Shown here: in pieces, positions 8,964 to 17,161 of the stretch | Layout: the number at the start of each line of letters is the position of its first letter | How positions within the stretch are numbered: the first letter of the stretch is position 1 | Source: Ruegeria lacuscaerulensis | GTDB taxonomy: Bacteria; Pseudomonadota; Alphaproteobacteria; Rhodobacterales; Rhodobacteraceae | NCBI RefSeq assembly: GCF_013031245.1 | Contig: NZ_WPZL01000007.1 | Span: 1 to 64,000 of the forward strand | DNA length: 64,000 nt | Direction of reading: 5' to 3' | The notes under the pieces: generated by a model | Seen by the model: the letters and a program-made list of their open reading frames with translations, nothing else | Database searches by the model: none | Told to the model about the DNA's origin: nothing | Program-made: the position numbers and the translations under genes

Positions 8964-9830
8964 ATGGCGGGTTATGATGATCGCGACGGTGTTATCTGGA
9001 TGGATGGCGAACTGGTGCCCTGGCGCGAGGCCAATGTGCACATCCTGTCCCATGCGATGCACTACGCGTCCTCGGTCTTCGAGGGTGAGCGGGCCTACAA
9101 CGGCAAGATCTTCAAAAGCCGCGAACATTCCGAGCGTCTGATCGCGTCGGCCGAGGCGCTGGACATCCCGATGCCCTACACGGTCGATCAGATCGAAACC
9201 GCAAAGGAAGAAGCGCTGAAAGCCAGCGGGTTGCAGGACGCCTATGTGCGGGCGCTGGTCTGGCGCGGCTCGGGTGAGGATATGGGCGTGGCCTCGGCTC
9301 GCAATCCGGTGCGCATGGCCGTCGCGGTCTGGCCCTGGGGCGCCTATTATGGCGACGCCAAAATGCAGGGCGCCAAACTGGACATTGCGGAATGGAAACG
9401 CCCGAGCCCCGAAACCATCCCGGTTCACGCCAAGGCGGCGGGTCTTTACATGATCTGCACCATCTCGAAACACAAGGCTGAGGCCAAGGGCTGTTCGGAC
9501 GCTCTGTTCATGGATTACCGCGGTTACGTGGCCGAGGCGACCGGGGCCAACGTGTTCTTCGTCAAGGATGGCGAGGTCCACACCCCCCTTGCCGACTGCT
9601 TCCTGAACGGTATTACCCGCCAGACCGTGATCCAGATGCTGAAGGACAAGGGCATCAACGTGATCGAACGCCATATCAAGCCTGAGGAAATGGCCGATTT
9701 CGAACAATGCTGGCTGACCGGCACGGCTGCCGAAGTCACTCCGGTGGGTCAGATCGGCGACTACACCTTTGAGGTCGGCGACATCACCCGCGAGATTGCC
9801 GAAGAATATGAGGCGCTTGTGCGCGCCTGA
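8964..9830 (+). CDS. ilvE: Branched-chain amino acid aminotransferase
   Basis: A 288-residue class IV (D-alanine aminotransferase fold) PLP enzyme. It transfers the amino group from valine, leucine or isoleucine to 2-oxoglutarate, or the reverse in biosynthesis. Family landmarks are [25 protein letters not shown]-type residues at the N-terminus, the PLP lysine in [10 protein letters not shown], and [13 protein letters not shown], where the glutamate contacts the cofactor. GGAGG precedes the ATG. It stands alone between a TTGACA promoter and a strong terminator, so it is probably monocistronic. Some class IV relatives use other substrates, but motifs and length favour IlvE. Confidence 0.92.
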   Translation: [288 protein letters not shown]

Positions 9831-9854
9831 CCGTTCATGGCGATGTGATTTGAA

Positions 9855-9883
9855 ACCTCCGCGTTTCGCGGGGGTTTTTCTTT
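9855..9883 (+). terminator. Rho-independent terminator of ilvE
   Basis: CCTCCGCG-TTT-CGCGGGGG forms an 8-bp stem with one G-U pair and is followed by TTTTTCTTT. It lies 24 nt after the ilvE stop. Confidence 0.85.
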
Positions 9884-9956
9884 GCCTGCAGTTCAAGCTT
9901 TTGTGCAGATCGTTCAGGTGACTGGACGAATGCGCGGGTCAGTGTACGTTACGCCC

Positions 9957-10907
9957 ATGTTGGACCTGCTCAGCGATATCCTCACCCGCTTGTCTCTGCG
10001 GGGGACATTCTATTTCCGCACCTCATTCACGCCGCCTTTTGGTGTTCAGGTGCCAGCATATCAGAACGTCGCCCGGTTCCACTTCGTTCAGCGCGGTGAG
10101 TTGAAGGTTTACGTCTCTAACACAGGGGAAACACTGCGCCTGAGGCAGGGTGATCTGATCCTGATCCCGCATGGTGCTGCCCATGCCTTGCTGTGCAATG
10201 AGGTCAAACCACTGGATGCTTTGCCGCTGGAACAGGTTCTGGAGGAGTCAGGATATCAGGGCGACGGTGTCCTGATCTATGGCGGCGAGGACAAGAGCCG
10301 CGACACCCAGCTGATCTGCGGCCACTTTTCCTTTACCGGTCCACCGGGGCGGCAAGGTACCGGGCATATGCTGATCGACCGCCTGCCTCCCTACATCCTG
10401 ATCGAAAACTACGGCGAGGAGGCCGGCGCCTGGATTGAGGCGACCTTGCGCATGATCGGTTCCGAGGTCAGCGGCGCCCGGATCGGCGGCGATCTGATCG
10501 CGCTGAAATTGTCCGAAGTGCTGTTCGCGCAGGCCATCCGAGCGCATCTTGAACATCAAAGCCCCAGCGACACAGCCCTGGCCGGGTTCGCAGACCTGCG
10601 CGTTTCGCGCGCGTTGACCGCGTTCCACCAGGCCCCCGCGCAGGACTGGAGCGTCGAGTCGCTGGCGCGCGAGGCCGGGATGTCGCGCACCGCATTCGCC
10701 CAGCTGTTTGCCGAGAAGATGAGCACGACGCCGATGCAGTACCTGACGGACTGGCGGATGCAGATCGCCTGTCACGGCCTGACCGAGGCCCGCTGGAACG
10801 TCGCGGATGCCGCTGCCGAAGTGGGCTATGCTTCCGAGGCCGCCTTTTCCCGGGTATTCAAGAAACAGGTCGGACTGTCCCCGGCAGCGTACCGGGCTAT
10901 GCACTGA
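9957..10907 (+). CDS. AraC-family regulator with cupin sensor domain
   Basis: A 316-residue protein. The N-terminal half is the cupin-type AraC-binding domain (YFRTSFTPPFGVQVP, then FHFVQRGELKVYV and LRQGDLILIPHGAAHAL). The C-terminal about 100 residues carry two helix-turn-helix motifs, LAREAGMSRTAFAQLFAEK and DAAAEVGYASEAAFSRVFKK. The start at 9957 gives the usual family N-terminus (MLDLLSDILTRL) but lacks a clear ribosome site; an ATG at 9930 is an alternative. A SPW membrane protein gene follows 109 bp downstream, and the gap contains direct repeats at helical spacing, so this regulator probably controls that gene. The effector is unknown. Confidence 0.85.
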   Translation: MLDLLSDILTRLSLRGTFYFRTSFTPPFGVQVPAYQNVARFHFVQRGELKVYVSNTGETLRLRQGDLILIPHGAAHALLCNEVKPLDALPLEQVLEESGYQGDGVLIYGGEDKSRDTQLICGHFSFTGPPGRQGTGHMLIDRLPPYILIENYGEEAGAWIEATLRMIGSEVSGARIGGDLIALKLSEVLFAQAIRAHLEHQSPSDTALAGFADLRVSRALTAFHQAPAQDWSVESLAREAGMSRTAFAQLFAEKMSTTPMQYLTDWRMQIACHGLTEARWNVADAAAEVGYASEAAFSRVFKKQVGLSPAAYRAMH

Positions 10908-10920
10908 AGAGACTGGCTTT

Positions 10921-10966
10921 CGAACGATCTGCAAAGTTTTGCGAACGATCCGGGCTAATACGTTCG
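10921..10966 (+). promoter_or_regulatory. Candidate AraC operator: direct repeats 21 bp apart
   Basis: CGAACGATC occurs at 10921-10929 and again at 10942-10950, exactly two helical turns apart. An inverted CGTTCG core follows at 10961-10966. Tandem half-sites at 21 bp are typical of AraC dimers. The cluster lies between the AraC gene and its downstream neighbour. Confidence 0.55.
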
Positions 10967-11016
10967 GGAACCCTGTCCTAGCTTGAAGCCATGCCAAGCA
11001 AGGAAAGGAAATTTCA

Positions 11017-11382
11017 ATGTCTGTCCGTTTCGTTACCCGCACCGTTCACGCCTATCTGGACTACCCGGTCGCCCTGGCACTGATGGTGCTGCCCTTTGTT
11101 CTGGGACTGGGGCAATCCAATCCGATGGCCTTGTGGCTGTCCGTGGCCACCGGAGCCGCAGCCTTTGTACTGACTGTTCTGACCGACCATCATCTGGGGA
11201 TTTGGCGAGTTCTGCCCTACAAATTCCACCTGGCCGCTGATCTGCTGGTCGGCGTCGTGTTTCTGGCCGCGCCCGGCCTGTTTGGGTTTTCGGGCCTGGA
11301 TGCGATTTATTACTGGCTGAACGGCGCGGCGGTGGTCGCCGTTATCTCGCTCAGCGCGCCGGAACAAGGCGTCGCCGCCTGA
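11017..11382 (+). CDS. SPW-repeat membrane protein
   Basis: A 121-residue inner-membrane protein with four predicted membrane segments. It has the SPW-type repeat: DYPVALALMVLPFVLGLG in the first half and LHLAADLLVGVVFLAAPGLFGF in the second. Short soluble loops contain DHHLG and DAIYYW. The function of SPW proteins is not established. AAGGAAAGGAAA precedes the ATG. It is the only gene downstream of the AraC regulator before a long palindrome, so regulator and membrane protein form a two-gene module. Confidence 0.75.
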   Translation: MSVRFVTRTVHAYLDYPVALALMVLPFVLGLGQSNPMALWLSVATGAAAFVLTVLTDHHLGIWRVLPYKFHLAADLLVGVVFLAAPGLFGFSGLDAIYYWLNGAAVVAVISLSAPEQGVAA

Positions 11383-11434
11383 GCACATATTCCACAGGTG
11401 TCACAAGATAACTTTGGAGCATTCAGGAATCTGG

Positions 11435-11458
11435 GCCGCTTGTTTTAAAACAGGCGGC
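11435..11458. repeat. 24-bp near-perfect palindrome
   Basis: GCCGCTTGTTTT is followed directly by AAAACAGGCGGC, an inverted repeat with one T-G mismatch. It lies 53 nt after the SPW gene. It has no T-tract, so it may be an operator or mRNA 3' stabiliser rather than a classical terminator. Confidence 0.6.
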
Positions 11459-11660
11459 TCACTGCCGCTGACAAATTCACGGCGCGTTTTTCTGATCTTG
11501 AAATTTCCGACAAAAACAATCAGATAACGAGCAAGGCCAGATGTTTGAACGTCCAGCATTAGCTTTCGAGGCGGTCTGCGAGCCTAGCGTATGATATGGT
11601 GAGGGCGCGCCACCGCCTCGGAAACGACGCGCCGGGTTGAACTGACGCTGGAGAAAGGGG

Positions 11661-11861
11661 ATGGAAATGGGCGATCCGCTTGACGAAATTCTGGCACGGC
11701 ATGAGGCAGCCACCGCCTGCGGGTGCTGCTGCGACGATGATTTTTGTGCCTATGTCGAAAAGAAGAAAACCGAGGAAGATGAATCTGCGCCTCTGTTGCC
11801 GGCCAGTGCAGCCAGTCAACGCGGTTCGGTCAGGTTTCAGTACGAAAACCCGCAAGGGTAA
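11661..11861 (+). CDS. Small acidic Cys-rich hypothetical protein
   Basis: A 66-residue protein with no recognised family. A cysteine cluster, ACGCCCDDDFCAY at about residues 19-31, holds four Cys next to three Asp and is followed by a charged KKKTEEDES linker. The cluster could bind a metal, but this is inference. GGAG sits 7 nt before the ATG at 11661, and a second ATG at 11667 has AAGGGG 6 nt upstream; either could be used. A strong hairpin begins at the stop codon, which supports a real transcribed gene. The opposite-strand frame has no plausible protein features. Confidence 0.55.
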   Translation: MEMGDPLDEILARHEAATACGCCCDDDFCAYVEKKKTEEDESAPLLPASAASQRGSVRFQYENPQG

Positions 11862-11884
11862 CAGCCCCGCATTGGGGCTGTTTA
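11860..11884. terminator. Terminator hairpin between small ORF and cobO
   Basis: ACAGCCCC-gcatt-GGGGCTGT is a perfect 8-bp stem followed by TTT on the plus strand. It overlaps the stop codon of the Cys-rich ORF and lies 10 nt beyond the cobO stop, so it may serve both convergent genes. Confidence 0.7.
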
Positions 11885-11894
11885 GACCCTAAAC

Positions 11895-12494
11895 TTAGAA
11901 ATCGACGCCGCGCTGGGCTTTGATACCGGCCTGGAATGGATGTTTTTCTTCGGTCATTTCCGTGACCAGATCAGCATAATCACGCAGCGCCTGCGGAGCG
12001 TCCCGTCCGGTCAGAAACACGCTGGTTTTGTTGGATCGGGCATTCAGTCCGTCAATCACCTGCTCGACCGTCAGATATTCATACCGCAGGGCTATATTGA
12101 TCTCGTCCAGAACCACCAGGTCGTACTCGCCGCTTTCCATCAATGCACACGCCTTGTCGAAGGCCGCGTTTGCTGCGGCGATGTCGCGCTCGCGATCCTG
12201 CGTGTCCCAGGTGAAACCTTCGCCCATAGTATGCCATGTCACCAGATCACGCTCTTCAAAGAACCGCCGTTCACCGGTCTTCCACTTACCCTTGATGAAC
12301 TGCACGACCGCAACCTTCTGCCCCCAGCCCAGAGCCCGGATGACCACGCCAAAGGCCGCCGAGGACTTGCCCTTGCCCTTACCGGTGTTGATCAACACCA
12401 GCCCGCGTTCGGGGTCGATGGCCTCCGACACTTTCTTGCGGTGCTCGGCCTGCACCTTTTGCATCTTTTCCTTGTGGTCTTGTGCGTCGCTCAT
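11895..12494 (-). CDS. cobO: Cob(I)yrinic acid a,c-diamide adenosyltransferase
   Basis: A 199-residue CobO/BtuR-type enzyme that transfers the adenosyl group of ATP to the cobalt of reduced corrinoids. The P-loop NTGKGKGKSSAAFG near residues 39-52 is diagnostic, as are KWKTGERRFFEE, YDLVVLDEINIAL and the C-terminal HPFQAGIKAQRGVDF. The ATG at 12494 follows AAAAGG at 8 nt and matches the usual N-terminus. It lies 58 nt downstream of an EamA transporter gene on the same strand. No other cobalamin-synthesis genes are in the window, so the role may be salvage or de novo synthesis. Confidence 0.93.
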   Translation of the reverse strand: MSDAQDHKEKMQKVQAEHRKKVSEAIDPERGLVLINTGKGKGKSSAAFGVVIRALGWGQKVAVVQFIKGKWKTGERRFFEERDLVTWHTMGEGFTWDTQDRERDIAAANAAFDKACALMESGEYDLVVLDEINIALRYEYLTVEQVIDGLNARSNKTSVFLTGRDAPQALRDYADLVTEMTEEKHPFQAGIKAQRGVDF

Positions 12495-12552
12495 CTTGGA
12501 AACCTTTTCTGATGTTGGCCTCAAACTAAGCGAAGTTTGGCAAAGGTAAAGG

Positions 12553-13488
12553 TCAGGCTTTCGGGTCCGTGACCGCCCGCGCCTTGCCGCGTTCCAGCCC
12601 CAACTGGTGCTCACGCAGGATGACCAGCACGTTGCCCGCGATGACCAGAGCGGCCCCGCCCAGCATGACCAGCGTTGGCAGTTCGTCGAACCACACATAG
12701 CCGATCACAATTGCAAACAGCATGGTCGTATAGTCATAGGGCGCCAGCATCGAGGCCTGTCCGAACCGGTAGGACGAGGTTACGAGGATTTGCGCCACAC
12801 CTCCAATCAGCCCCATGCTGATCAGGATCGCAGCCTGTTCCCACGTCGGCATGGTCCAGCCCCAGAGTGCGGTCAGCGCAGATAGCAGCGTGGCGGTCAG
12901 CGAGAAGTAGAATACGATGGCGGCGGGGTGGTCGACCTGTACCAGTTGTCGGATATGAATCTGGACAAAACCGCGCGCTATCGTGGCGGCAAGTACGCAG
13001 AGCGCGCCAATTGTGGCGGCAGTATCCATGTTGTTGCCGCCCAACCGTGGCCAGATCATGATCAGAACGCCCAGCAATCCGATTGCGACGGCACCGATGC
13101 GGATCATGCGGATGCGCTCGCCGAGAATGATGGCCGCCAAAATCAGTGTGAAGATTGGCGTGGCGTAGCCAATCGCGGTGACCTCGGGCAGGGGCAGCAG
13201 GCTGAGCCCGGTAAATGTCAGGCCCATGGCGCTGGTGCCGAGAACCCCGCGCCAGAAATGGCCCATGGGTTTCCTGACGACCAGTCCTTGCGCCAGTTCA
13301 CCGCGGTAGATCAGCCAGCCAATGATGACAGGAACGGCGAAGAGTGAACGAAAGAACACCATCTCTCCGGGCGGGAAATCATCAGACAGCGCTTTGACCA
13401 GCGCCTGCATCGACGTGAACAAAACCAACGCGCTGAGCTTCAGCGACACGGCCAGGACGGGTCGATGCGATGTTAAGGGTTTTGCCAT
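12553..13488 (-). CDS. EamA/DMT-family transporter
   Basis: A 311-residue inner-membrane protein with about ten hydrophobic segments arranged as two EamA repeats. The first holds FFRSLFAVPVIIGW and LLPLPEVTAIGYATPIFTLILAAIILGE; the second contains SYRFGQASMLAPYDYTTMLFAIVIGYVWFDE. The family exports or exchanges small metabolites such as amino acids; the substrate cannot be predicted. The start at 13488 is preferred, although the ribosome site is weak. It sits between an HD hydrolase and cobO, with no obvious functional link. A second EamA protein lies at 41.5-42.4 kb. Confidence 0.88.
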   Translation of the reverse strand: MAKPLTSHRPVLAVSLKLSALVLFTSMQALVKALSDDFPPGEMVFFRSLFAVPVIIGWLIYRGELAQGLVVRKPMGHFWRGVLGTSAMGLTFTGLSLLPLPEVTAIGYATPIFTLILAAIILGERIRMIRIGAVAIGLLGVLIMIWPRLGGNNMDTAATIGALCVLAATIARGFVQIHIRQLVQVDHPAAIVFYFSLTATLLSALTALWGWTMPTWEQAAILISMGLIGGVAQILVTSSYRFGQASMLAPYDYTTMLFAIVIGYVWFDELPTLVMLGGAALVIAGNVLVILREHQLGLERGKARAVTDPKA

Positions 13489-13533
13489 CGGCGCGAACCT
13501 GCGCCTTTGCGGCGGAAAGATCAACGGCTGGAG

Positions 13534-14196
13534 TCAGCGCGTCACCCAGGATCGCGGCAGAGTGCCGCCGATCTCTTCGGCGAATTCCTCAAGGAAGCGA
13601 ATCATGCGCTCGATCCGCTGTTGCGCGATCTGTTTTCCGGTCTCAGTCAGCATTTCGTCGGGCAGGCTGAGAAGTTTGACTTTCCAGTGATCGAGCGAGA
13701 AGTGCAGATCGTCCAGAGGTCTGCTTTCCGCAAACGGGTCGGCCGGATCATAGAGCGACCGTCCCAATGCTCCTGAAACGGAGAAATTACGCGCGACACC
13801 GATTGCGCCCAACGCATCCAGCCGATCGGCATCGCGCAGAATGCGCGCCTCGATCGTCTCAGGGGTGATATTGGCCGAGAAGCTGTGTGCCTCAATCGCG
13901 TGCTGAATGGCACGGACCTGGTCCTGATTATACCCTAGATCACCCAGAATAGACTCTGAATCCGCCGCTGACCGGCGCGAGGCCAGATGGCGGTCGGGAT
14001 CGTCTTTCGGCAGGTTCACCAAATCATGCAGATAGCTGGCCGCCAGCAGCACAGGCATATCGGTCTCGTGATCCGCGATGGCCTGTGCATTCACCCAGAC
14101 CCGGTCCAGATGGGCCAAATCGTGGGCGGGGTCCGTCTCCATCCGCTGCGCAACAATGCCGCGCAGTTGGCTGCGCAGATCAGCCGATCCGTCCAC
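13534..14196 (-). CDS. HD-domain phosphohydrolase
   Basis: A 220-residue all-helical HD-superfamily protein. Metal ligands are visible as [24 protein letters not shown] and [10 protein letters not shown] in the YedJ-like order. The family hydrolyses phosphate esters, often of nucleotides; the substrate is unknown. The GTG at 14196 has GGAGA at good spacing, whereas an in-frame TTG at 14208 would lie inside that signal. The gene overlaps the end of aroC by 17 nt and is probably co-transcribed with it. Confidence 0.82.
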   Translation of the reverse strand: MDGSADLRSQLRGIVAQRMETDPAHDLAHLDRVWVNAQAIADHETDMPVLLAASYLHDLVNLPKDDPDRHLASRRSAADSESILGDLGYNQDQVRAIQHAIEAHSFSANITPETIEARILRDADRLDALGAIGVARNFSVSGALGRSLYDPADPFAESRPLDDLHFSLDHWKVKLLSLPDEMLTETGKQIAQQRIERMIRFLEEFAEEIGGTLPRSWVTR

Positions 14197-15280
14197 GGTT
14201 CTCTCCAATCTGGCCGCGATGCAGCAACAGGTGGTCGAGGATCACACAAGCCATCATCGCCTCGCCCACCGGCACAGCGCGGATGCCGACGCAGGGGTCG
14301 TGACGGCCTTTGGTGATGATCTCGGTCTCTTCACCGGACTTGGTGATGGTCTTGCGGGTGGTCAGGATTGATGAGGTCGGCTTGACTGAAAAGCGGACCA
14401 CAACATCCTGCCCGGTCGAAATACCGCCGAGGATACCGCCGGCGTGATTTGAGCTGAATTCAAGGCCGTCCTGCCCCATGAAAATCTCATCCGCATTAGC
14501 TTCGCCGGTCAGGTCGGCAGCGGCCATGCCTTCCCCGATCTCTACGCCTTTAACCGCGTTGATCGACATCATTGCAGCCGCCAGATCAGTGTCTAACTTG
14601 GCATATACCGGTGCGCCAAGGCCCGCAGGTACACCGCGCGCCACAACTTCGACCACTGCCCCGACCGAGTTGCCGGATTTGCGCAGATCATCCAGATAAG
14701 TTGCCCAGTCCTCGGCCGCCTGCGAGTCGGGTGTCCAGAACGGGTTCTGTTCGATCTGCGACAAGTCGAAATTGCCGCGGTCGATCTTATGCGGACCGAT
14801 CTGGGTCATATAGCCGATGATCTGCACGTCGGGCGCGATCTGTTTGATCGCTTCGCGCGCCAATCCGCCTGCTGCCACTCGCGATGCAGTTTCGCGGGCC
14901 GAGCTGCGCCCGCCGCCACGATAATCCCGGATGCCGTATTTCTGCCAATAGGTGATATCGGCGTGACCCGGACGGAACTTGTCTTTGATGTCACCGTAAT
15001 CCCTGGAGCGCTGATCGGTGTTCTCGATCATCAGCTGCACCGGCGTACCAGTGGTCTGGCCTTCGAACACGCCGGACAGGATTTTCACCTGATCGGGTTC
15101 GCGCCGCTGGGTGGTGAACTTGTTCTGCCCCGGTTTGCGCTTGTCCAGCCAGTGCTGGATCATGCCTTCGTCAATCGCGACACCCGGCGGGCACCCGTCG
15201 ACGGTCGCGCCCAAGGCGGGCCCGTGGCTTTCACCCCAGGTGGTGACGCGGAAAAGATGTCCAAAGCTGTTCATCGACAT
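14180..15280 (-). CDS. aroC: Chorismate synthase
   Basis: A 366-residue FMN-dependent enzyme that converts EPSP to chorismate, the last shikimate-pathway step. Signatures include GESHGPALG near the N-terminus, [14 protein letters not shown] and [19 protein letters not shown] in the middle, and [19 protein letters not shown] towards the C-terminus. The ATG at 15280 has GGAG 8 nt upstream. It needs reduced flavin, and its upstream neighbour is the riboflavin gene ribH under an FMN riboswitch. Both are on one strand, about 94 nt apart with a hairpin between them. Confidence 0.97.
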   Translation of the reverse strand: MSMNSFGHLFRVTTWGESHGPALGATVDGCPPGVAIDEGMIQHWLDKRKPGQNKFTTQRREPDQVKILSGVFEGQTTGTPVQLMIENTDQRSRDYGDIKDKFRPGHADITYWQKYGIRDYRGGGRSSARETASRVAAGGLAREAIKQIAPDVQIIGYMTQIGPHKIDRGNFDLSQIEQNPFWTPDSQAAEDWATYLDDLRKSGNSVGAVVEVVARGVPAGLGAPVYAKLDTDLAAAMMSINAVKGVEIGEGMAAADLTGEANADEIFMGQDGLEFSSNHAGGILGGISTGQDVVVRFSVKPTSSILTTRKTITKSGEETEIITKGRHDPCVGIRAVPVGEAMMACVILDHLLLHRGQIGENRGRIG

Positions 15281-15342
15281 AAGGCGTGCTCCTTTGAGGA
15301 TCGTGATTAGCGGGCAAGGCCCGTGGCCTCAAGCGGATTTGC

Positions 15343-15366
15343 GGTTGGGGCAGTCAGGCCCCAACC
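15343..15366. terminator. Intergenic hairpin between ribH and aroC
   Basis: GGTTGGGG-cagtcagg-CCCCAACC forms a perfect 8-bp stem, 9 nt after the ribH stop. The T-tract is missing on the transcribed strand, so it could attenuate, process or stabilise the transcript rather than end it. Confidence 0.45.
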
Positions 15367-15374
15367 CTTTCACG

Positions 15375-15815
15375 TCACGCGGCCGAAGCCAATCCGGAGC
15401 GGGTCTCGGTGATTTTCAGCGCCGCCTGTGCGGCCTCGCGTCCTTTTTCCACGAAATGCGCGCAGTAGATGGCGTTGTGGTGATCGGTTTCCTGATACTG
15501 ATGCGGGGTCAGCGATACCGATAGAACCGGTACGCCCGTGTCCATCCCTGCGCGCATTAGCCCGTCAACCACGGCCTGTGCCACGAATTCGTGGCGGTAG
15601 ATGCCGCCATCCACCACAAAGGCGGCGCAGGTCACGGCGGCGTAGCGCCCGGTCTGGGCCAGATCGCGGGCCAGCAGCGGCATTTCGAATGCGCCGGGGA
15701 CGTCGAAGACGTCGACCTGTTCGGCGGGGATTAGCTCCAGAAACCCGTCGAGCGCCCGGTCGACGATACCGGAATGCCAGTTGGCTTTGACAAATGCATA
15801 GCGGGTGTGTGTCAT
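15375..15815 (-). CDS. ribH: 6,7-dimethyl-8-ribityllumazine synthase, type II
   Basis: A 146-residue lumazine synthase that makes the riboflavin precursor from the ribityl-pyrimidinedione and dihydroxybutanone phosphate. Landmarks are KANWHSGIVDRALDGF, DVPGAFEMPLLARDLAQTGRY and the GIYRHEFVAQAVVDGLM helix. The sequence resembles the alphaproteobacterial RibH2 type more than the icosahedral RibH1. The second of two adjacent ATGs (15815) has GGAG 6 nt upstream. An FMN riboswitch lies directly upstream. No other rib genes are present, so this is a stand-alone riboswitch-regulated paralogue. Confidence 0.93.
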   Translation of the reverse strand: MTHTRYAFVKANWHSGIVDRALDGFLELIPAEQVDVFDVPGAFEMPLLARDLAQTGRYAAVTCAAFVVDGGIYRHEFVAQAVVDGLMRAGMDTGVPVLSVSLTPHQYQETDHHNAIYCAHFVEKGREAAQAALKITETRSGLASAA

Positions 15816-15890
15816 CATGATCTCCTTTCGCAACAGACACGTCACCCAAGGCGATCACGAGCAGACACTCCGCATTACGGCGTGCCAGCA

Positions 15891-16034
15891 CGTTCTCTTT
15901 CATCCGGACTTTAACCGTCGGCTCTGGCTTCTCACCAGATCTGCTTGTCACCCCTAAAATCGGGGCCGCTCGCGGGCTTACGGGTCAAGGCCCGCATACC
16001 GCCGGTGGGGAATTTCACCCCGCCCTGAGAACGC
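15891..16034 (-). promoter_or_regulatory. FMN riboswitch (RFN element)
   Basis: Read on the minus strand, the conserved RFN blocks occur in order. They are GGGCGGGGTGAAATTCCCC, then ACCGGCGGTA, the AGCCCGCGAGC arm, GATCTGGTGAGAAGCCAGAG, CCGACGGTTAAAGTCCGGATG and the closing AGAGAACG that pairs with CGTTCTC. It lies 75 nt upstream of ribH. By family knowledge, FMN binding lowers expression; the short gap suggests control of translation or early termination. Confidence 0.96.
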
Positions 16035-16089
16035 GAGGACCTTGCCAAGGACAGGGCGGTTCTGCAAGAGATTTCACAGGAGGAACACA

Positions 16090-16704
16090 ATGCACCCCAA
16101 CCCCGCCTTCCGCGCCGAAGACCTTACGCGCCACATCGCCTTTGCGCGCGACCGGGCGTTCGGGGTTCTGGCGTTGTCAACGGGTGAAGCACCATTGCTC
16201 AGCCATGTTCCCTTTTTGCTGAGCGAAGACGGCTCGGTGGCCGCGCTGCATCTGGTGCGGTCGAATCCGATTGTGCGAGCGTTGAATGAACCGCACGTTG
16301 CCCGGATCGCGGTGTCCGGGCCGGACGGGTATGTCTCGCCTGACTGGTATGGGGTCGAGGATCAGGTGCCGACATGGAACTATGTGGCAGTGCATCTGAC
16401 CGGCCAGCTTGAATTGCGCCCTCAGGAAGAATTGCGTGATCTGCTGGATCGCCAATCCGCGTTCTATGAGGATCGGCTGCGGCCGAAGCCGCAGTGGAGC
16501 ACGGGCAAGATGACCCCGGATGCGTTGGATCGCATGATGCGCATGATTATTCCCTGCAGAATGCAGGTGACCGACATACAAGGCACCTGGAAGCTGAACC
16601 AGAACAAACCGGACGAAGTACGCCTTGCTGCGGCGGGTCACGTCGAAACTGACGGTATTGGCAGCGAGATCGGGCAGCTGGCCACGTTGATGCGGGAAAC
16701 GTGA
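16090..16704 (+). CDS. FMN-binding negative transcriptional regulator (PaiB-like)
   Basis: A 204-residue flavin-reductase-fold protein of the PaiB/FMN_bind_2 family. It begins MHPNPAF and contains LSHVPFLL, HLVRSNPIVRAL, PDWYGVEDQVPTWNYVAVHLTG and the C-terminal IQGTWKLNQNKP motif, all typical. CAGGAGG lies just before the ATG at 16090. PaiB is a negative regulator of sporulation and protease genes in Bacillus, but in proteobacteria the role is unclear and an oxidoreductase function is possible. It is divergent from the FMN riboswitch and ribH, placing a flavin-binding protein next to flavin synthesis. Confidence 0.87.
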   Translation: MHPNPAFRAEDLTRHIAFARDRAFGVLALSTGEAPLLSHVPFLLSEDGSVAALHLVRSNPIVRALNEPHVARIAVSGPDGYVSPDWYGVEDQVPTWNYVAVHLTGQLELRPQEELRDLLDRQSAFYEDRLRPKPQWSTGKMTPDALDRMMRMIIPCRMQVTDIQGTWKLNQNKPDEVRLAAAGHVETDGIGSEIGQLATLMRET

Positions 16705-16717
16705 CCAGCCAAACTGG

Positions 16718-17161
16718 TCAGTTGCTGAATGTCGCCAGATATGCCGCGATATCATCGGCTCCCTTTTTCAGCTTGACGCTCATGTTCGGACGCGCGGTTT
16801 CGTCATCCAGGTATTCCTGAATGAACCCAATCGGGTCCTGCGAATAGGCTGAGATGTTTTCCTGTGTCCAGATCAGGCCTTCCTGACCAGCCCGGATCAT
16901 GTCGTCGGTGAACATCCCCACCGGCAGACGCTCACTTCCGTACAGGTAATCGTTCTCGGACCCGGCCACGCGGCCGACGACACCAAAGAGATTCGGCCCG
17001 GTGATGCCGCCTTTGACCAGAACCTCGCCATCTTTGATGATCGCGTGGCACGAAGAGCAGCGGTTGTAGAGTTTTTCACCTTTCGCCGGATCACCGGCGG
17101 CTGTGGCCTGAGACGAAACAGCCAGCGTGAAGGTCAGTACGGTTGCAAAGAGCTTTGACAT
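16718..17161 (-). CDS. Periplasmic class I cytochrome c
   Basis: A 147-residue protein with a Sec signal peptide (residues 1-22, ending ATAA). A single haem site CSSCH is at 35-39, preceded by DPAKGEKLYNRC. The probable axial methionine is in ARPNMSVKL near the C-terminus, followed by the terminal helix DDIAAYLATFSN. It looks like a small soluble electron carrier of the c2/c550 group. It is divergent from petABC across a 483-bp gap, which suggests work with the bc1 complex. Which oxidase or donor it serves cannot be decided. Confidence 0.87.
   Translation of the reverse strand: MSKLFATVLTFTLAVSSQATAAGDPAKGEKLYNRCSSCHAIIKDGEVLVKGGITGPNLFGVVGRVAGSENDYLYGSERLPVGMFTDDMIRAGQEGLIWTQENISAYSQDPIGFIQEYLDDETARPNMSVKLKKGADDIAAYLATFSN

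Noticed and set aside
8940..9896. Long minus-strand frame antisense to ilvE
   Set aside because: Shadow frame with no family resemblance; ilvE is certain.
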